From the NCBI GenBank assembly GCA_050302475.1, contig JBNLBF010000015.1:1-64000 (forward strand): a stretch of DNA of 64,000 nt, in the 5' to 3' direction. Made by a program: the position numbers and the translations under genes. This DNA comes from NORP23 sp050302475 (GTDB lineage: Bacteria > Pseudomonadota > Alphaproteobacteria > Rhodobacterales > Rhodobacteraceae). The notes beneath the pieces are model-generated. The model ran no database searches and was not told the DNA's origin. It saw only the letters and a program-made list of their open reading frames with translations. Each line of letters opens with the position of its first letter. Within the stretch, counting starts at the first letter, position 1. Of the stretch, positions 1 through 12,258 are shown piece by piece.

Positions 1-2501
<2,501 letters not shown>

Positions 2502-2505
<4 letters not shown>

Positions 2506-4973
2506 AACTGCTCCAGCAGCCGTTTCAGGTAATCCAGCTCGATCTGTGGTCGATCCGTTTCCCCGCTGCGGCGGCGGATTTCATCCAGTAGTTCCCGCGC
2601 CCGATCCATCGCATTCGGCCCCTGCAACATATTTTCGGTGGTGGAGGAACGTCCGTCCTCGCCCAATGGCCGCCCCAGCGGATCAACCTCGACACTGTCA
2701 GTTTCGGTCTCACCACCCTGTTGGCCAGTGGCTTCGCGCTGCGCTTGCTGCATATCCTCTGCCAGTTCGCGAATGCCTTCGCGCAGATTCTCGATTGCGT
2801 CCGCCTGACGATCAAGCGCCTCGCCGGAATCACCCTGTTCCAGCGCATCGCGTGCGCCTTCCATGTCGCGTTCAGCCTGTTCCAGCGCCTCTTCTCCGGC
2901 GCCGCTGGGATTGTTGCGCTGCATATCTTCTAGCTGTTCGCGCAATTCCTCCTGCCGCTGCGCGAGTTCCTCCTGCGTGGGATTGGATTCGCCGTTCGGG
3001 TCCTGAGACTGTTGCAGGTCGCGGAAGGTATCGTCAGACAATTCTTGCTGATCCCTGAGCGCGTCCTGCATATCCTGCATCTGCTGACCCATCGGGCCGT
3101 CCTGCTGTCCTTCGCCACCCTGTGATTCCGCCATTTGCAGGTTCTCCAGCAATTCCTGCAATTGCTGCAGCAATTCCTGCGCCTCCTGATTCTGTCCGTT
3201 TTCTGACAGTTCCTGAATCTTATCCAGCATCTCCTGGATCATGTCTTCAGTCAGCATTTCGCCGTCTTGCGGCATATTTTCCGCGCTTTGCGTGTCACCG
3301 TCCTGCATGGCTTCGTCGGCAAGTGCCTGAAGGTAATCATCCGTGGCTTCGCGTAATTCATCCATCAAACGGTCAATTTCCGACTGGTCCGCCCCTTGTT
3401 CCAGTGCATTCGCCAGTCTCTCTTGCGCGCGACGCAGACGCTCACGGGCATTTGCCAGATCGCCATCTTCGATATCCAACGCCACCTGCCACAGAAGTTC
3501 CGCCAGTTCTTCGCGCTCCTGATCGGTGACGCCGTATTGCACCGCCAAATCAAGGCGTCGAATGATTGTGCGTAACAATAGGTAAGACGACGAGGATAGC
3601 ATCAAGTCATCGGGCAAATAGGTTGCCGATTTCAGGATTTTCACCATTTTCGGGGCGTTTTCCCGCGACCAGAGCAAATCCCGACGCTGTTCCACCAGCG
3701 CAGCGGCGAGCGGAACGTAGAAACCACGCCCCGGCAATGCATCGACGGGGACGTCAATCGTCCCTTCCTGCCCGGCGGCATCTGTAACCGTCAGCGTAAC
3801 GATCACCGGCAGATGGGCCCAGATATGTTTGCTAAGGTCTTCCGTTAAACGATCAACAACCTGCGTGGTCGTACCAGTGTAGGGCATAGGCAGGTCTAAT
3901 ACGATAGGCTCCAATGGATCGGGCGCCGGGATAAGACCATAGCGGCGATCCACATTGGGCAGGTCCAGCGTGATCGTCGCGGTGCCGGAGATTACGCCAT
4001 AGTCATCCTCTGCCAGAAACGGGAGCTGCATCGCACCGGCCTGATTTCCCGCAATCTCTCCATCAACGGAGATTTTCGGGGGCGCATCTCTGTCGATGGT
4101 GAAATCCCATTGTGCCAGCTCGTCTCCGCCATTTAACAGGGTGATGCTGCCATTTTGCACCGCGTCGAAATTCAACGCCTTTATCGCGCCTTCAGCATCT
4201 TCAGCAAACTGGATATCCTGTCCGCTGATGGTTTCGGTGATGCTGACCTTGTCAACATCGGCCCCGTAAACGCGGAATATCAACTCCGTCCCGGCAGGGA
4301 TATTCAACCGCTGGCCATTTTCAACATCCAGAAGATAAATGACCGGTCGCCCGGTATGGTCCGGTGGTGTTGCCCATGCCTCGTAGCTGACAGTGGCGAT
4401 GGCGGCTTCGCCGGGTTCGGCGAATATCTCGGTCACGCGGTTAACGATATCGCGGGGTGCAAAGGTGATCGCTGCAAAAGCAGCCACAAGGGCCATCAGG
4501 CGCAGGCCGTAACGGTCGCGAGAGGAAAGGTGCAAATCTGGTGGTGCCGTCCGGGTCGCCAATGCTTGATCGACCATTCGCGACTGGTGCTTATCCCAAA
4601 GTGCCCTCGTCAGCGGATCGAGGTGCCCAACGGCGGAGCTATCTCTCAGCGACGCCAATGGGGTATTCGGGACGGAATCGTCCAGACGATCCAACGCCGC
4701 CTGCATATCAGGGGAGCGGAACCGCCAACCGCCCCAGATTGCCAGGCCCAGCGCAATCAGACCCGAACCGATCAGTACAGGTGTGCGCCAGCCATCCGGC
4801 AATGCTTTAAACCCGCCAAATGCGGTGAATGCATAGGCCAAGAGCAAAAAGGTAGCGAGTGGCCAGAATCGACGCGTCAGAACCTCGGCCCAGATGGACA
4901 TGCGCGACACGGCAATCCGCCCGCGAATACGGGCAAGTACCGAAATATACCGGCTGTCAAATTTCTGCGTCAT
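2502..4973 (-). CDS. TIGR02302 / DUF4175 family membrane protein
   Basis: An 823-residue protein with hydrophobic segments near residues 37-54, 65-82 and 157-173. A large domain follows, and from about residue 480 there is a long Gln/Glu-rich, probably coiled-coil or disordered C-terminal part with recurrent QxMQ and EELREQ patterns. This architecture matches the alphaproteobacterial TIGR02302 (DUF4175) family, which usually sits next to lysA as it does here; its role is unknown, an envelope function being inferred. The ATG at 4973 is preceded by AAAAGGG. Its stop overlaps the stop of the convergent repeat protein in CTAG (2502-2505). Confidence 0.85.
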
Positions 4974-5004
4974 ACGCCCTTTTAAATCGCCAATGACGCG
5001 GTAA

Positions 5005-6273
5005 TCACGTCATCCATTCGGGCAGCTTATCGCGATTTATCATCTCTTCATAGGTCGGACGGGGCCTGACCACGGCAAATTGATCACGATTAACCAGAAC
5101 CTCGGGGATCATCGGACGCCCGTTATATTCACTGGACATCACCGCCCCGTACGCGCCGGCGGAGCGGAACGCGATCAAATCACCTGCCTGCATCGGTGGC
5201 AGGTCGCGCTGTCTGGCGAAGGTGTCGCCGGATTCACAAACCGGACCGACAATATCGTACGGCGCGGTTTCCGTTCCCGGAGCGGGTTCTACGACCGGAA
5301 CAATATCATGATGAGCTTCGTACATCGCGGGACGAATCAGGTCATTCATGGCGGCGTCGAGGATCACGAAATTACGTCCTTCGCCCTCTTTGACATAGAT
5401 GACTTTCGACACAAGCAGACCGGCATTGCCTGCAATCAGCCGTCCCGGTTCTATTTCGATCTCGCATCCCAAATGGCCAACTGTTCGGCGAATGACTTCA
5501 CCATATTCCAACGGCAGCGGCGGAGCCTCGTTTGACCTTGTGTAGGGAATCCCCAACCCGCCTCCAAGATCGAGACGGCGGATATCATGCCCGTCTGCGC
5601 GCAGCACTTCCGTGAGTTCGGCAACTTTCAGGAAGGCGTTTTCGTACGGTTCCAGCGCGGTAAGCTGGCTACCGATATGAACATCTATTCCAACAATTTC
5701 AATACCTTGCAGAGCTGCCGCCTCGGCGTACACGGCGCGCGCCTTGGCAATGGGAATGCCAAATTTATTCTCGGATTTTCCGGTGGCAATCTTGGCATGT
5801 GTCTTAGCGTCCACATCCGGATTGACCCGTATGGTGATCGGAGCGACCTTGCCAAGCGATGTCGCGACTTCGTTCAGCGCAACCAGCTCCGGTTCACTTT
5901 CGACGTTGAATTGACGGATGCCACCTTGCAGCGCGATGCGCATTTCGTCGGCGGTTTTACCTACACCAGAGAATACGATTTTCTCGCCGGGTACACCAAC
6001 TTCGCGAGCCTTCAGATATTCCCCGATGGACACCACATCAACGCCCGCGCCCATATCAGCCATAAGTTTGATGACAGCCAGATTCCCATTTGCCTTCATT
6101 GCGTAACAGATCAGATGATCCATCCCGGCAAGCGCCTCGTCGAACACCTGAAAATGGCGTTGCAGCGTCGCGGTGGAATACAGGTAAAACGGCGTACCGA
6201 CCTCGGCTGCAATCTCGGAGATTGCAACATCTTCGGCATGTAGTGCACCGTTATTATAGATAAAATGGTCCAT
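5005..6273 (-). CDS. lysA: Diaminopimelate decarboxylase
   Basis: Makes L-lysine from meso-diaminopimelate, the last step of lysine synthesis, with PLP as cofactor. The 422-residue length is normal for the family. The PLP lysine is in YAMKAN (K60). The GVDVVSIGEY segment, the glycine loop LGGGLG and the CESGD motif, which supplies residues across the dimer interface, are all present. It lies between the DUF4175 gene and the molybdopterin-fold-like gene, on the same strand as argH, so lysine and arginine genes may be co-transcribed. Confidence 0.97.
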   Translation of the reverse strand: MDHFIYNNGALHAEDVAISEIAAEVGTPFYLYSTATLQRHFQVFDEALAGMDHLICYAMKANGNLAVIKLMADMGAGVDVVSIGEYLKAREVGVPGEKIVFSGVGKTADEMRIALQGGIRQFNVESEPELVALNEVATSLGKVAPITIRVNPDVDAKTHAKIATGKSENKFGIPIAKARAVYAEAAALQGIEIVGIDVHIGSQLTALEPYENAFLKVAELTEVLRADGHDIRRLDLGGGLGIPYTRSNEAPPLPLEYGEVIRRTVGHLGCEIEIEPGRLIAGNAGLLVSKVIYVKEGEGRNFVILDAAMNDLIRPAMYEAHHDIVPVVEPAPGTETAPYDIVGPVCESGDTFARQRDLPPMQAGDLIAFRSAGAYGAVMSSEYNGRPMIPEVLVNRDQFAVVRPRPTYEEMINRDKLPEWMT

Positions 6274-6336
6274 CGGGCGGTCCTGTCACTGACAATCCGC
6301 CCGATATAGAGGATTTAACCCTATCGCGCCAAGCGC

Positions 6337-6909
6337 TTATTCCACCCGTATGAAATAGATCGACCAGATCCACCAATCGTCATTCATATCGGCCAAATCA
6401 AACCGTTCCGCCCGCGGAAACACCAGATGAGTTGGGCCAAAGTCTCCAATCCCAAACGGGATATCGTCGCGAGACAAGGCCAGAACGGCGCCTTTCTCAA
6501 CAAGATCTGCAAGCGGGACTTCGATCGCATATCCATCAAGCGCAACCAGCGTCACGATTTCACCGGTCGCGCCGGCAGCGTCGAGAACGTCGGAAAGAAG
6601 TGGCCCTTTGAAGGTATGTATGTGCCCTTCATCCCCCATTGGAAAGTCTGCTTTCACACTTGTCTGGGGAAGAGCCAGCAGCCTGGAATAGTCAAACTGC
6701 GAGGCGCTTTCGAACTCTATGTTGTTGTAATAAAAGAATTTATCAACTTCTTCGTAACTGGCTTCTCGTGTTGGTACACTGATATTTCCCGCGACCGTCA
6801 GTATGACCGAGCCCCGGAATTCTCCGCCACGCCAATTCGGTTCCGCGACAGCAAACTGTGCGGTTCCAAACATTACAATTGCCACGAATGCGAATAGTCT
6901 AAAGATCAT
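6337..6909 (-). CDS. Periplasmic protein with oxidoreductase molybdopterin-binding-like fold
   Basis: A 190-residue protein with a signal peptide (hydrophobic core FAFVAIVMFG, cleavage likely after AVA). The segments VILTVAGNI, FKGPLLSDVLDAAGA and VTLVALDGYAIEVPLADL resemble the sulfite-oxidase-type molybdopterin-binding fold. The protein is short and I see no obvious Mo-ligand cysteine, so it may be a cofactor-less secreted relative. A strong ribosome-binding site, GGAGGGA, lies six bases before the ATG at 6909. It sits between the LptM-like lipoprotein gene and lysA. The function is not known. Confidence 0.65.
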   Translation of the reverse strand: MIFRLFAFVAIVMFGTAQFAVAEPNWRGGEFRGSVILTVAGNISVPTREASYEEVDKFFYYNNIEFESASQFDYSRLLALPQTSVKADFPMGDEGHIHTFKGPLLSDVLDAAGATGEIVTLVALDGYAIEVPLADLVEKGAVLALSRDDIPFGIGDFGPTHLVFPRAERFDLADMNDDWWIWSIYFIRVE

Positions 6910-6952
6910 AACTGTTCCCTCCTGGACCGTTCCAGAAGCGAACAGCCCTTAT

Positions 6953-7063
6953 TTATTGCGTTGCAACCGCCACCGTCTCTGGTGTGATTGGCGGGCCTTT
7001 TACCCCGCACGAAGCAAGCGAACAGACCAATGCGAACCCCAAACCGATGACGACCCCTTTCAC
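6953..7063 (-). CDS. lptM: LptM-like small lipoprotein, 36 residues
   Basis: A 36-residue reading frame with a GTG start that overlaps the argH stop in GTGA, preceded by GGAGGG inside argH. The product has a short lipoprotein signal (hydrophobic VVIGLGFALVCSL) and a lipobox, LASC, with the next residues GVKGPP. The C-G-x-K-G-P motif right after the lipidated cysteine is typical of the LptM (YifL) family, which in E. coli helps mature the LptD outer-membrane LPS translocon. A place beside lysA/argH is common for such lipoproteins. No transport role has been shown for this one; the assignment rests on the motif and the context. Confidence 0.85.
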   Translation of the reverse strand: MKGVVIGLGFALVCSLASCGVKGPPITPETVAVATQ

Positions 7064-8451
7064 AGTTTTGCCCTCCAGCTTGCAATCTGTTGGCGAACAT
7101 TTTCCGGCGCTGTTCCACCATAAGATGTGCGACTCCGTACCGAATTGTCTACCCCTAAGACGTCGAAAACCTGTGACGAAATGTCCTGATGTACAGATTG
7201 CATCTGCTCCAGCGTCAGGTCTGGCAGGTCACAGCCATTGTCTTCGGCCATTTTGACAAGGGCGCCAGTTATGTGATGTGCGTCTCGGAACGGCATTCCA
7301 AGTTCCCTCACCAGCCAGTCGGCAAGATCTGTTGCGGTTGAAAATCCGGACGTCGCCGCCGTGCGTAGTGACGCTTCGTTTGGCATCATGTCGCCCACCA
7401 TTCCGGTCATCGCTGCAAGCGCCAACATTAGGCTATCTGCGGCATCAAACACCTGTTCCTTATCTTCCTGCATGTCTTTGGAATAAGTCAGCGGCAGCCC
7501 CTTCATCACCGTTAGCAACCCAACCAGCGCTCCGGTGATCCGGCCAACTTTTGCCCGGATCAGTTCCGCCGCATCGGGGTTTTTCTTCTGTGGCATGATG
7601 GATGAGCCGGTCGAAAACCGATCTGAAAGTTGCACAAAACGAAACTGGGCAGAAGACCAGATGACTAATTCCTCTGCAAATCGGCTAAGATGAGTTGCAC
7701 AAATCGAAGATGCGCTCAAAAACTCCAACGCAAAGTCGCGATCTGCCACTGCATCAAGGGAATTGGCTGCCGGACGGTCGAATTTCAGCGCTTTTGCCGT
7801 CATTTCCCGGTCGATCGGAAATGAAGTCCCCGCCAGAGCCGCTGCGCCAAGCGGAGATTCGTTTAACCTTAAACGAGCATCCTGAAACCGTGTGCGATCC
7901 CGCCCGAACATCTCCACATATGCCATCATGTGATGACCCCAAGTTACGGGTTGTGCGACCTGAAGATGGGTGAATCCTGGCATGACCATCTCTGCCCCGG
8001 CTTCTGCCTGATTGAGAAGTGCATCGATCAAGGCGGTCAAACCAGCTATCGCTGCGTCCATCTGATCCCGCACCCACATCCGGAAATCCAACGCAACCTG
8101 ATCATTCCGCGATCGGGCTGTGTGCAAACGCCCAGCCGGTTCGCCGATCAACTCCTTCAACCGCGCTTCGACATTCATATGAATGTCTTCCAAGGCAGTG
8201 GAAAACTCGAACGTGCCACTTTCGATCTCTGACAATATCGTGAGAAGCCCTTCCCGTATGGCCTCGGCATCTTTATCCGTAATGATACCCTGGGCAGCCA
8301 ACATGGATGCATGTGCGCGCGACCCCTCGATATCCTGACGCGCCATGCGTTGGTCAAACGAAATGGATGCGTTGATCGCCTCCATGATGGCATCAGGACC
8401 CGAGGCAAACCGACCGCCCCACATTGCATTCGATGACTTTTTGTCCGACAT
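7060..8451 (-). CDS. argH: Argininosuccinate lyase
   Basis: Cleaves argininosuccinate to arginine and fumarate. The fumarase/aspartase-superfamily signature GSSIMPQKKNPD carries the catalytic serine loop, and the TARSRNDQVA segment is also intact. I take the ATG at 8451, giving 463 residues, the usual length, with AGGG upstream. A GTG at 8478 would add nine residues without homology support and would abut the divergent tlpA start. The 3' end overlaps the LptM-like gene by four bases, which implies translational coupling. Confidence 0.96.
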   Translation of the reverse strand: MSDKKSSNAMWGGRFASGPDAIMEAINASISFDQRMARQDIEGSRAHASMLAAQGIITDKDAEAIREGLLTILSEIESGTFEFSTALEDIHMNVEARLKELIGEPAGRLHTARSRNDQVALDFRMWVRDQMDAAIAGLTALIDALLNQAEAGAEMVMPGFTHLQVAQPVTWGHHMMAYVEMFGRDRTRFQDARLRLNESPLGAAALAGTSFPIDREMTAKALKFDRPAANSLDAVADRDFALEFLSASSICATHLSRFAEELVIWSSAQFRFVQLSDRFSTGSSIMPQKKNPDAAELIRAKVGRITGALVGLLTVMKGLPLTYSKDMQEDKEQVFDAADSLMLALAAMTGMVGDMMPNEASLRTAATSGFSTATDLADWLVRELGMPFRDAHHITGALVKMAEDNGCDLPDLTLEQMQSVHQDISSQVFDVLGVDNSVRSRTSYGGTAPENVRQQIASWRAKL

Positions 8452-8478
8452 AGTCTTAACCCTGTTCACGAGGCTCAC

Positions 8479-9057
8479 ATGCGCCTGTCCTTAATATTCG
8501 CCCTGCTATACGCCGCCCTGAGCGTCAGCGCAAATCCTGTTACCGCCGGTGAATTGACGGAAGCGGAACGATCTGTCCTACTGGACACCCGCGTTTCAGA
8601 CATGCGTAAGATGCAGCTTCATTCCGAAGCCCGCCCTGCCGTCAGCGGGGGCTTCGAAACAGAGACCGGCCAACCGAAGACATTTGCCGAATATGAAGGG
8701 AAATTTCTGCTGGTAAATTTCTGGGCGACCTGGTGCGCCCCATGTCGCGAGGAAATGCCCTCGCTTGCAGCGCTGAACACAGATTGGTCGGGTGCAGATT
8801 TTGAAGTTGTGGCAATTGCCACCGGTCGTAACCGATTGGAAGGCATACATGATTTTTACGCCGAGAATACCATCGAAGGTCTGGAGATTTTCCTTGACCC
8901 CAAGGGGCAACTGGCTAGGGATATGGGGGTCGTTGGCCTGCCGGTTACGGTAGTAATTGCGCCGGACGGCACAGAAATAGCGCGCCTAGTCGGGGGCGCT
9001 GACTGGCATGCTCAAAGTACCAAAGATTGGATTCAGGCGCTGATGGCGGCTTGGTAG
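8479..9057 (+). CDS. TlpA-like periplasmic thioredoxin
   Basis: A 192-residue secreted thiol-disulfide protein. It has an N-terminal signal peptide, then a thioredoxin fold with the active site WCAPC (C86, C89) and the cis-proline region GLPVTVV. TlpA-type proteins reduce periplasmic cysteines, often for cytochrome c or oxidase maturation; the partner here is unknown. The gene is divergent from argH with only 27 bases between starts, so both promoters must be very close or overlap the coding ends. GAGG precedes the ATG at 8479. Confidence 0.9.
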   Translation: MRLSLIFALLYAALSVSANPVTAGELTEAERSVLLDTRVSDMRKMQLHSEARPAVSGGFETETGQPKTFAEYEGKFLLVNFWATWCAPCREEMPSLAALNTDWSGADFEVVAIATGRNRLEGIHDFYAENTIEGLEIFLDPKGQLARDMGVVGLPVTVVIAPDGTEIARLVGGADWHAQSTKDWIQALMAAW

Positions 9058-9183
9058 GAACAGAATTCACTTCATTCAGATTTTATTAAGAGTTGAACGA
9101 ATGCGGAACATTTACCGGATATTCACGAACAATTAACAGATTCGGACTCTTATTGGCGCTGTACCAAAGTAAAGAGATGTTCC

Positions 9184-10011
9184 GTGTCATTTTCATCTGA
9201 TTCATCAGTTCCCCCACATGATACTTCTGCAATGGTATCTCAGCGGTTACTCGCCCGTGAGTATGAACGCGTGCTCGACGCTTTACGAGAAGACCGTTTC
9301 TGCATTTATTATCAACCGATTGTTCGTGCTGAGGGTGGTGGCTTTATCGCCTTCCACGAAGCCTTGGCGCGTATTAAAATGACGGACGGCAGTGTTATTC
9401 CTGCCGGCCAGTTCATGCCATTTGTCGACAACACCGAAATTGGTACCGAAGTGGATCTGAAAACGGTTGCACTTGCGTTGGAAACACTGGACGCGCACCC
9501 GGATCTACGGCTCTCCGTGAATTTGTCTACAAAATCGATGCGCAATGCTGAATGGCTCAGACAAATCGAACGTCACAACAAGAAAATCCGCGAACGTCTG
9601 ATCGTCGAAATCACGGAAAGCGGGGCGATGAGCAATGTCGATACGACGCACTCGTTCCTACAGAAAGTTCGGGACCTGAAAGTTGCCGTTGCAATCGATG
9701 ATTTTGGCACTGGCAGCACCTCGTTCCGTTACTTTCGGGATTTTCGCTTTGATATCGTCAAAATTGACGGGATGTTCATTCGGGATATCGCCCATAACCG
9801 CGACTATCAGGTCCTTGTCGAAGCGCTGGTTAAGATTTGTCATCAATATGAAATGTTTACAGTCGCTGAATTCATCGAAACGAAAGAAGATGCAGACATG
9901 GCCTACAAGCTCGGAGTTGATTGCTTTCAGGGTTACCTGATCGGCAAACCCGAAGAGGAACCTGTCACGGTGATGGATAACCCGACCGAATGGCAACGTC
10001 TGGTGGGCTGA
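9184..10011 (+). CDS. Stand-alone EAL-domain c-di-GMP phosphodiesterase
   Basis: A 275-residue protein that is almost entirely EAL domain, with no GGDEF, PAS or membrane part. The residues known to bind Mg2+ and c-di-GMP appear preserved: Glu of HEALAR, Asn of SVNLS, Glu of EITES, both Asp of IDDFGTG, Lys of VKIDG, Glu of AEFIE and Gln of CFQGY. It is therefore probably active, hydrolysing c-di-GMP to pGpG in the cytosol. The start is GTG 9184 (AAAGAG upstream); ATG 9232 is an alternative that would drop a Ser-rich leader. It appears monocistronic. Confidence 0.9.
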   Translation: MSFSSDSSVPPHDTSAMVSQRLLAREYERVLDALREDRFCIYYQPIVRAEGGGFIAFHEALARIKMTDGSVIPAGQFMPFVDNTEIGTEVDLKTVALALETLDAHPDLRLSVNLSTKSMRNAEWLRQIERHNKKIRERLIVEITESGAMSNVDTTHSFLQKVRDLKVAVAIDDFGTGSTSFRYFRDFRFDIVKIDGMFIRDIAHNRDYQVLVEALVKICHQYEMFTVAEFIETKEDADMAYKLGVDCFQGYLIGKPEEEPVTVMDNPTEWQRLVG

Positions 10012-10106
10012 ACCGACTGTTTTCCCGACCCAGACTTCTGGCTTTCAAGTTGCGGAGCCGACCAACCTCGTTCAATATGCGCCAAATCGTAGAATTGAGT
10101 GAGACC

Positions 10107-11282
10107 ATGACAAATATCGTAATTACGTCTGCCGCCCGCACTGCTGTGGGCAGCTTTATGGGTGCCCTATCGACAATCCCCGCGCACGAATTGGGTGCTG
10201 CCACTATCACCGCCGCGCTGGCGCGTAGTGGCGTAGACAAAGACGAAGTGGACGAAACCATCCTCGGACAGGTTCTAACCGCCGGACAGGGACAAAACCC
10301 GGCACGGCAAGCCCATATTAACGCCGGCCTCCCGAAAGAGGCCTCCGCCTGGATCGTCAATCAGGTGTGCGGCTCAGGCCTTCGTGCCCTATCGCTTGGT
10401 GCGCAGCAGATCATGATGGGGGATGCTGATATTGTCGTGGCTGGCGGGCAGGAAAATATGTCCCTTTCCCCGCATGTCGCGCATCTGCGCAGCGGGCATA
10501 AAATGGGTTCTTTTGCCTATGTGGATTCGATGATCACGGATGGTCTATGGGACGTTTTCAACGACTACCATATGGGAATCACAGCCGAGAATGTCGCCAA
10601 AAGCTGGAGCATTGACCGACACACGCAGGACGTGTTCGCAACCGCCTCGCAAAACAAGGCGGAGGCAGCGCAGAAAGCCGGCAAATTCAAAGATGAAATC
10701 ATCCCGTTCACCGTAAAGACCCGTAAAGGGGATATCGTGGTCGACACTGATGAACATGTCCGGCTTGGCGCAACACTCGAAGCCGCACAGAATTTGCGTC
10801 CGGCATTCGCCAAAGACGGCACCGTGACTGCTGGCAACGCTTCGGGCATCAATGATGGTGCCGCCGCAACCGTCCTGATGTCAGCCGAGACGGCCGAGGC
10901 ACGAGGGATTGAGCCGCTGGCGCGAATTGTTTCATTTGCCACCGCCGGTCTCGACCCGTCGATCATGGGAGTTGGCCCGATTCATGCCAGCCGCAAGGCG
11001 CTCGACAAAGCGGGGTGGAGCGTTGAGGACCTCGACCTTGTGGAGGCAAATGAAGCATTCGCCGCTCAGGCTTGCGCGGTTAACAAGGACATGGGCTGGG
11101 ACCCGGATATCGTGAACGTCAATGGAGGCGCAATCGCAATTGGTCATCCCATTGGCGCTTCCGGCGCGCGCTGCATGACCACGTTGCTATACGAAATGAA
11201 ACGCCGGGGCGCCAAGCGCGGGCTGGCGACATTGTGCATCGGCGGCGGCATGGGCGTTGCGATGTGTGTTGAACGGCCATGA
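10107..11282 (+). CDS. Acetyl-CoA C-acetyltransferase (thiolase)
   Basis: A 391-residue biosynthetic-type thiolase that condenses two acetyl-CoA to acetoacetyl-CoA or works in reverse. The acylated cysteine is in NQVCGSG (C88), the histidine in GGAIAIGHPIGASG, and the second cysteine in LCIGGGMG. ATG 10107 begins the conserved TNIVITSAARTAVG segment; longer in-frame starts lack homology. Family members include PhaA and AtoB, but no phaB or CoA-transferase lies beside it, so the pathway is open. It overlaps the next gene by ATGA. Confidence 0.93.
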   Translation: MTNIVITSAARTAVGSFMGALSTIPAHELGAATITAALARSGVDKDEVDETILGQVLTAGQGQNPARQAHINAGLPKEASAWIVNQVCGSGLRALSLGAQQIMMGDADIVVAGGQENMSLSPHVAHLRSGHKMGSFAYVDSMITDGLWDVFNDYHMGITAENVAKSWSIDRHTQDVFATASQNKAEAAQKAGKFKDEIIPFTVKTRKGDIVVDTDEHVRLGATLEAAQNLRPAFAKDGTVTAGNASGINDGAAATVLMSAETAEARGIEPLARIVSFATAGLDPSIMGVGPIHASRKALDKAGWSVEDLDLVEANEAFAAQACAVNKDMGWDPDIVNVNGGAIAIGHPIGASGARCMTTLLYEMKRRGAKRGLATLCIGGGMGVAMCVERP

Positions 11283-12007
11283 AAATCGGTATTCTGGAGA
11301 CCGGCGAAGTTCACGAGGCGCTGGTCGACAAGCATGGCGACTATCCATCAATGTTCGAAAGGCTTCTGCGTCCATACGCGCCTGATGCGGATATTTTTAC
11401 CGTCCACGTGGTTGCCAACGCACCGCTCGGAAACCCGGGCGATGCAGATGGCTGGATTGTGACCGGGTCGCGCCACGGGGTCTATGACGACCTGCCTTGG
11501 ATCGAACCGTTGAAACACTTCCTGCGTGATTGCGTTGCGCAAAAAATTCCGGTTGCCGGGATATGTTTTGGCCATCAGATCCTTGCCGAAGCACTTGGCG
11601 GGCGTGCCGAGAAATCGGACAAAGGATGGGGGTTGGGCATTCACGATTACGCTGTCAATGATGCTCCGTCCTGGATGGAGGGGCTGACGGATCATTTTGC
11701 TGGCCATGCCCTCCATCAGGATCAGGTGACCGCCCTGGGCCCGACGGCCACCCGCATCGCAAGTTCGGATTTTTGTGAAAATGCCGCCATTGTTTATGGC
11801 GATCCGGAGAACCCGGACGCGATATCCGTTCAGTCCCATCCGGAGTTTAACGATGATTACATGCAAGATTTGCTGGATGTACGTCTGAAAGACATTGTCT
11901 CGGCCGAGGACCGTGACCGCGCCAGCAGGACGCTGGGTCAGTCGGTGGCCAACGCCCAGTGGGGTGGCTGGATCGTGAAATTTCTGGAGTTGGCAGCGCG
12001 GAGCTAA
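11279..12007 (+). CDS. Class I glutamine amidotransferase-like protein
   Basis: A 242-residue stand-alone GATase1 domain. The nucleophile is in GICFGHQI (C96) and the His/Glu pair is in QSHPEF (H187, E189), so hydrolysis of glutamine or of a gamma-glutamyl bond is plausible. No synthase partner gene is present; related single-domain proteins act on gamma-glutamyl compounds or on unknown substrates. Its ATG overlaps the thiolase stop (ATGA), so the two are translationally coupled, an unusual pairing with no obvious shared pathway. Confidence 0.85.
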   Translation: MKIGILETGEVHEALVDKHGDYPSMFERLLRPYAPDADIFTVHVVANAPLGNPGDADGWIVTGSRHGVYDDLPWIEPLKHFLRDCVAQKIPVAGICFGHQILAEALGGRAEKSDKGWGLGIHDYAVNDAPSWMEGLTDHFAGHALHQDQVTALGPTATRIASSDFCENAAIVYGDPENPDAISVQSHPEFNDDYMQDLLDVRLKDIVSAEDRDRASRTLGQSVANAQWGGWIVKFLELAARS

Positions 12008-12020
12008 CCGCGCCATCAGC

Positions 12021-12194
12021 TCACTGCACTTGCGTTGTCAGACGCTCGATCTCTTCCTTGAGATGAAGTTTTTCCTTTTTCAACTCGGTAATACTTAAAT
12101 CGTCCGATCCGGGGCTTCGCTGCTCTGTTTCGATTTTTTCAGACAGGATTTGATGTTTCTTGCGAAGTTCGGCCAGATGGGAATCGAGGCTCAT
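12021..12194 (-). CDS. DUF465 (YdcH-like) small coiled-coil protein
   Basis: A 57-residue reading frame. The product begins MSLDSHLAELRKKH and ends in a charged heptad-like helix (LKKEKLHLKEEIERL). The pattern of two helices around a short linker matches DUF465/YdcH proteins, which are widespread in alphaproteobacteria and of unknown role. GGGAGA lies just upstream of the ATG at 12194. It converges on the amidotransferase gene with a 13-base gap. Confidence 0.88.
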   Translation of the reverse strand: MSLDSHLAELRKKHQILSEKIETEQRSPGSDDLSITELKKEKLHLKEEIERLTTQVQ

Positions 12195-12258
12195 ATTCTC
12201 TCCCTTTTATAAGCGGTTATGAATGATGTAATTCGAACATAAAATCGTTCAAGAGTCA

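Noticed and set aside
7863..7878. Inverted repeat CGTTTAA-CC-TTAAACG
   Set aside because: It lies deep in argH coding sequence with no promoter or gene end nearby, so it is probably coincidental.
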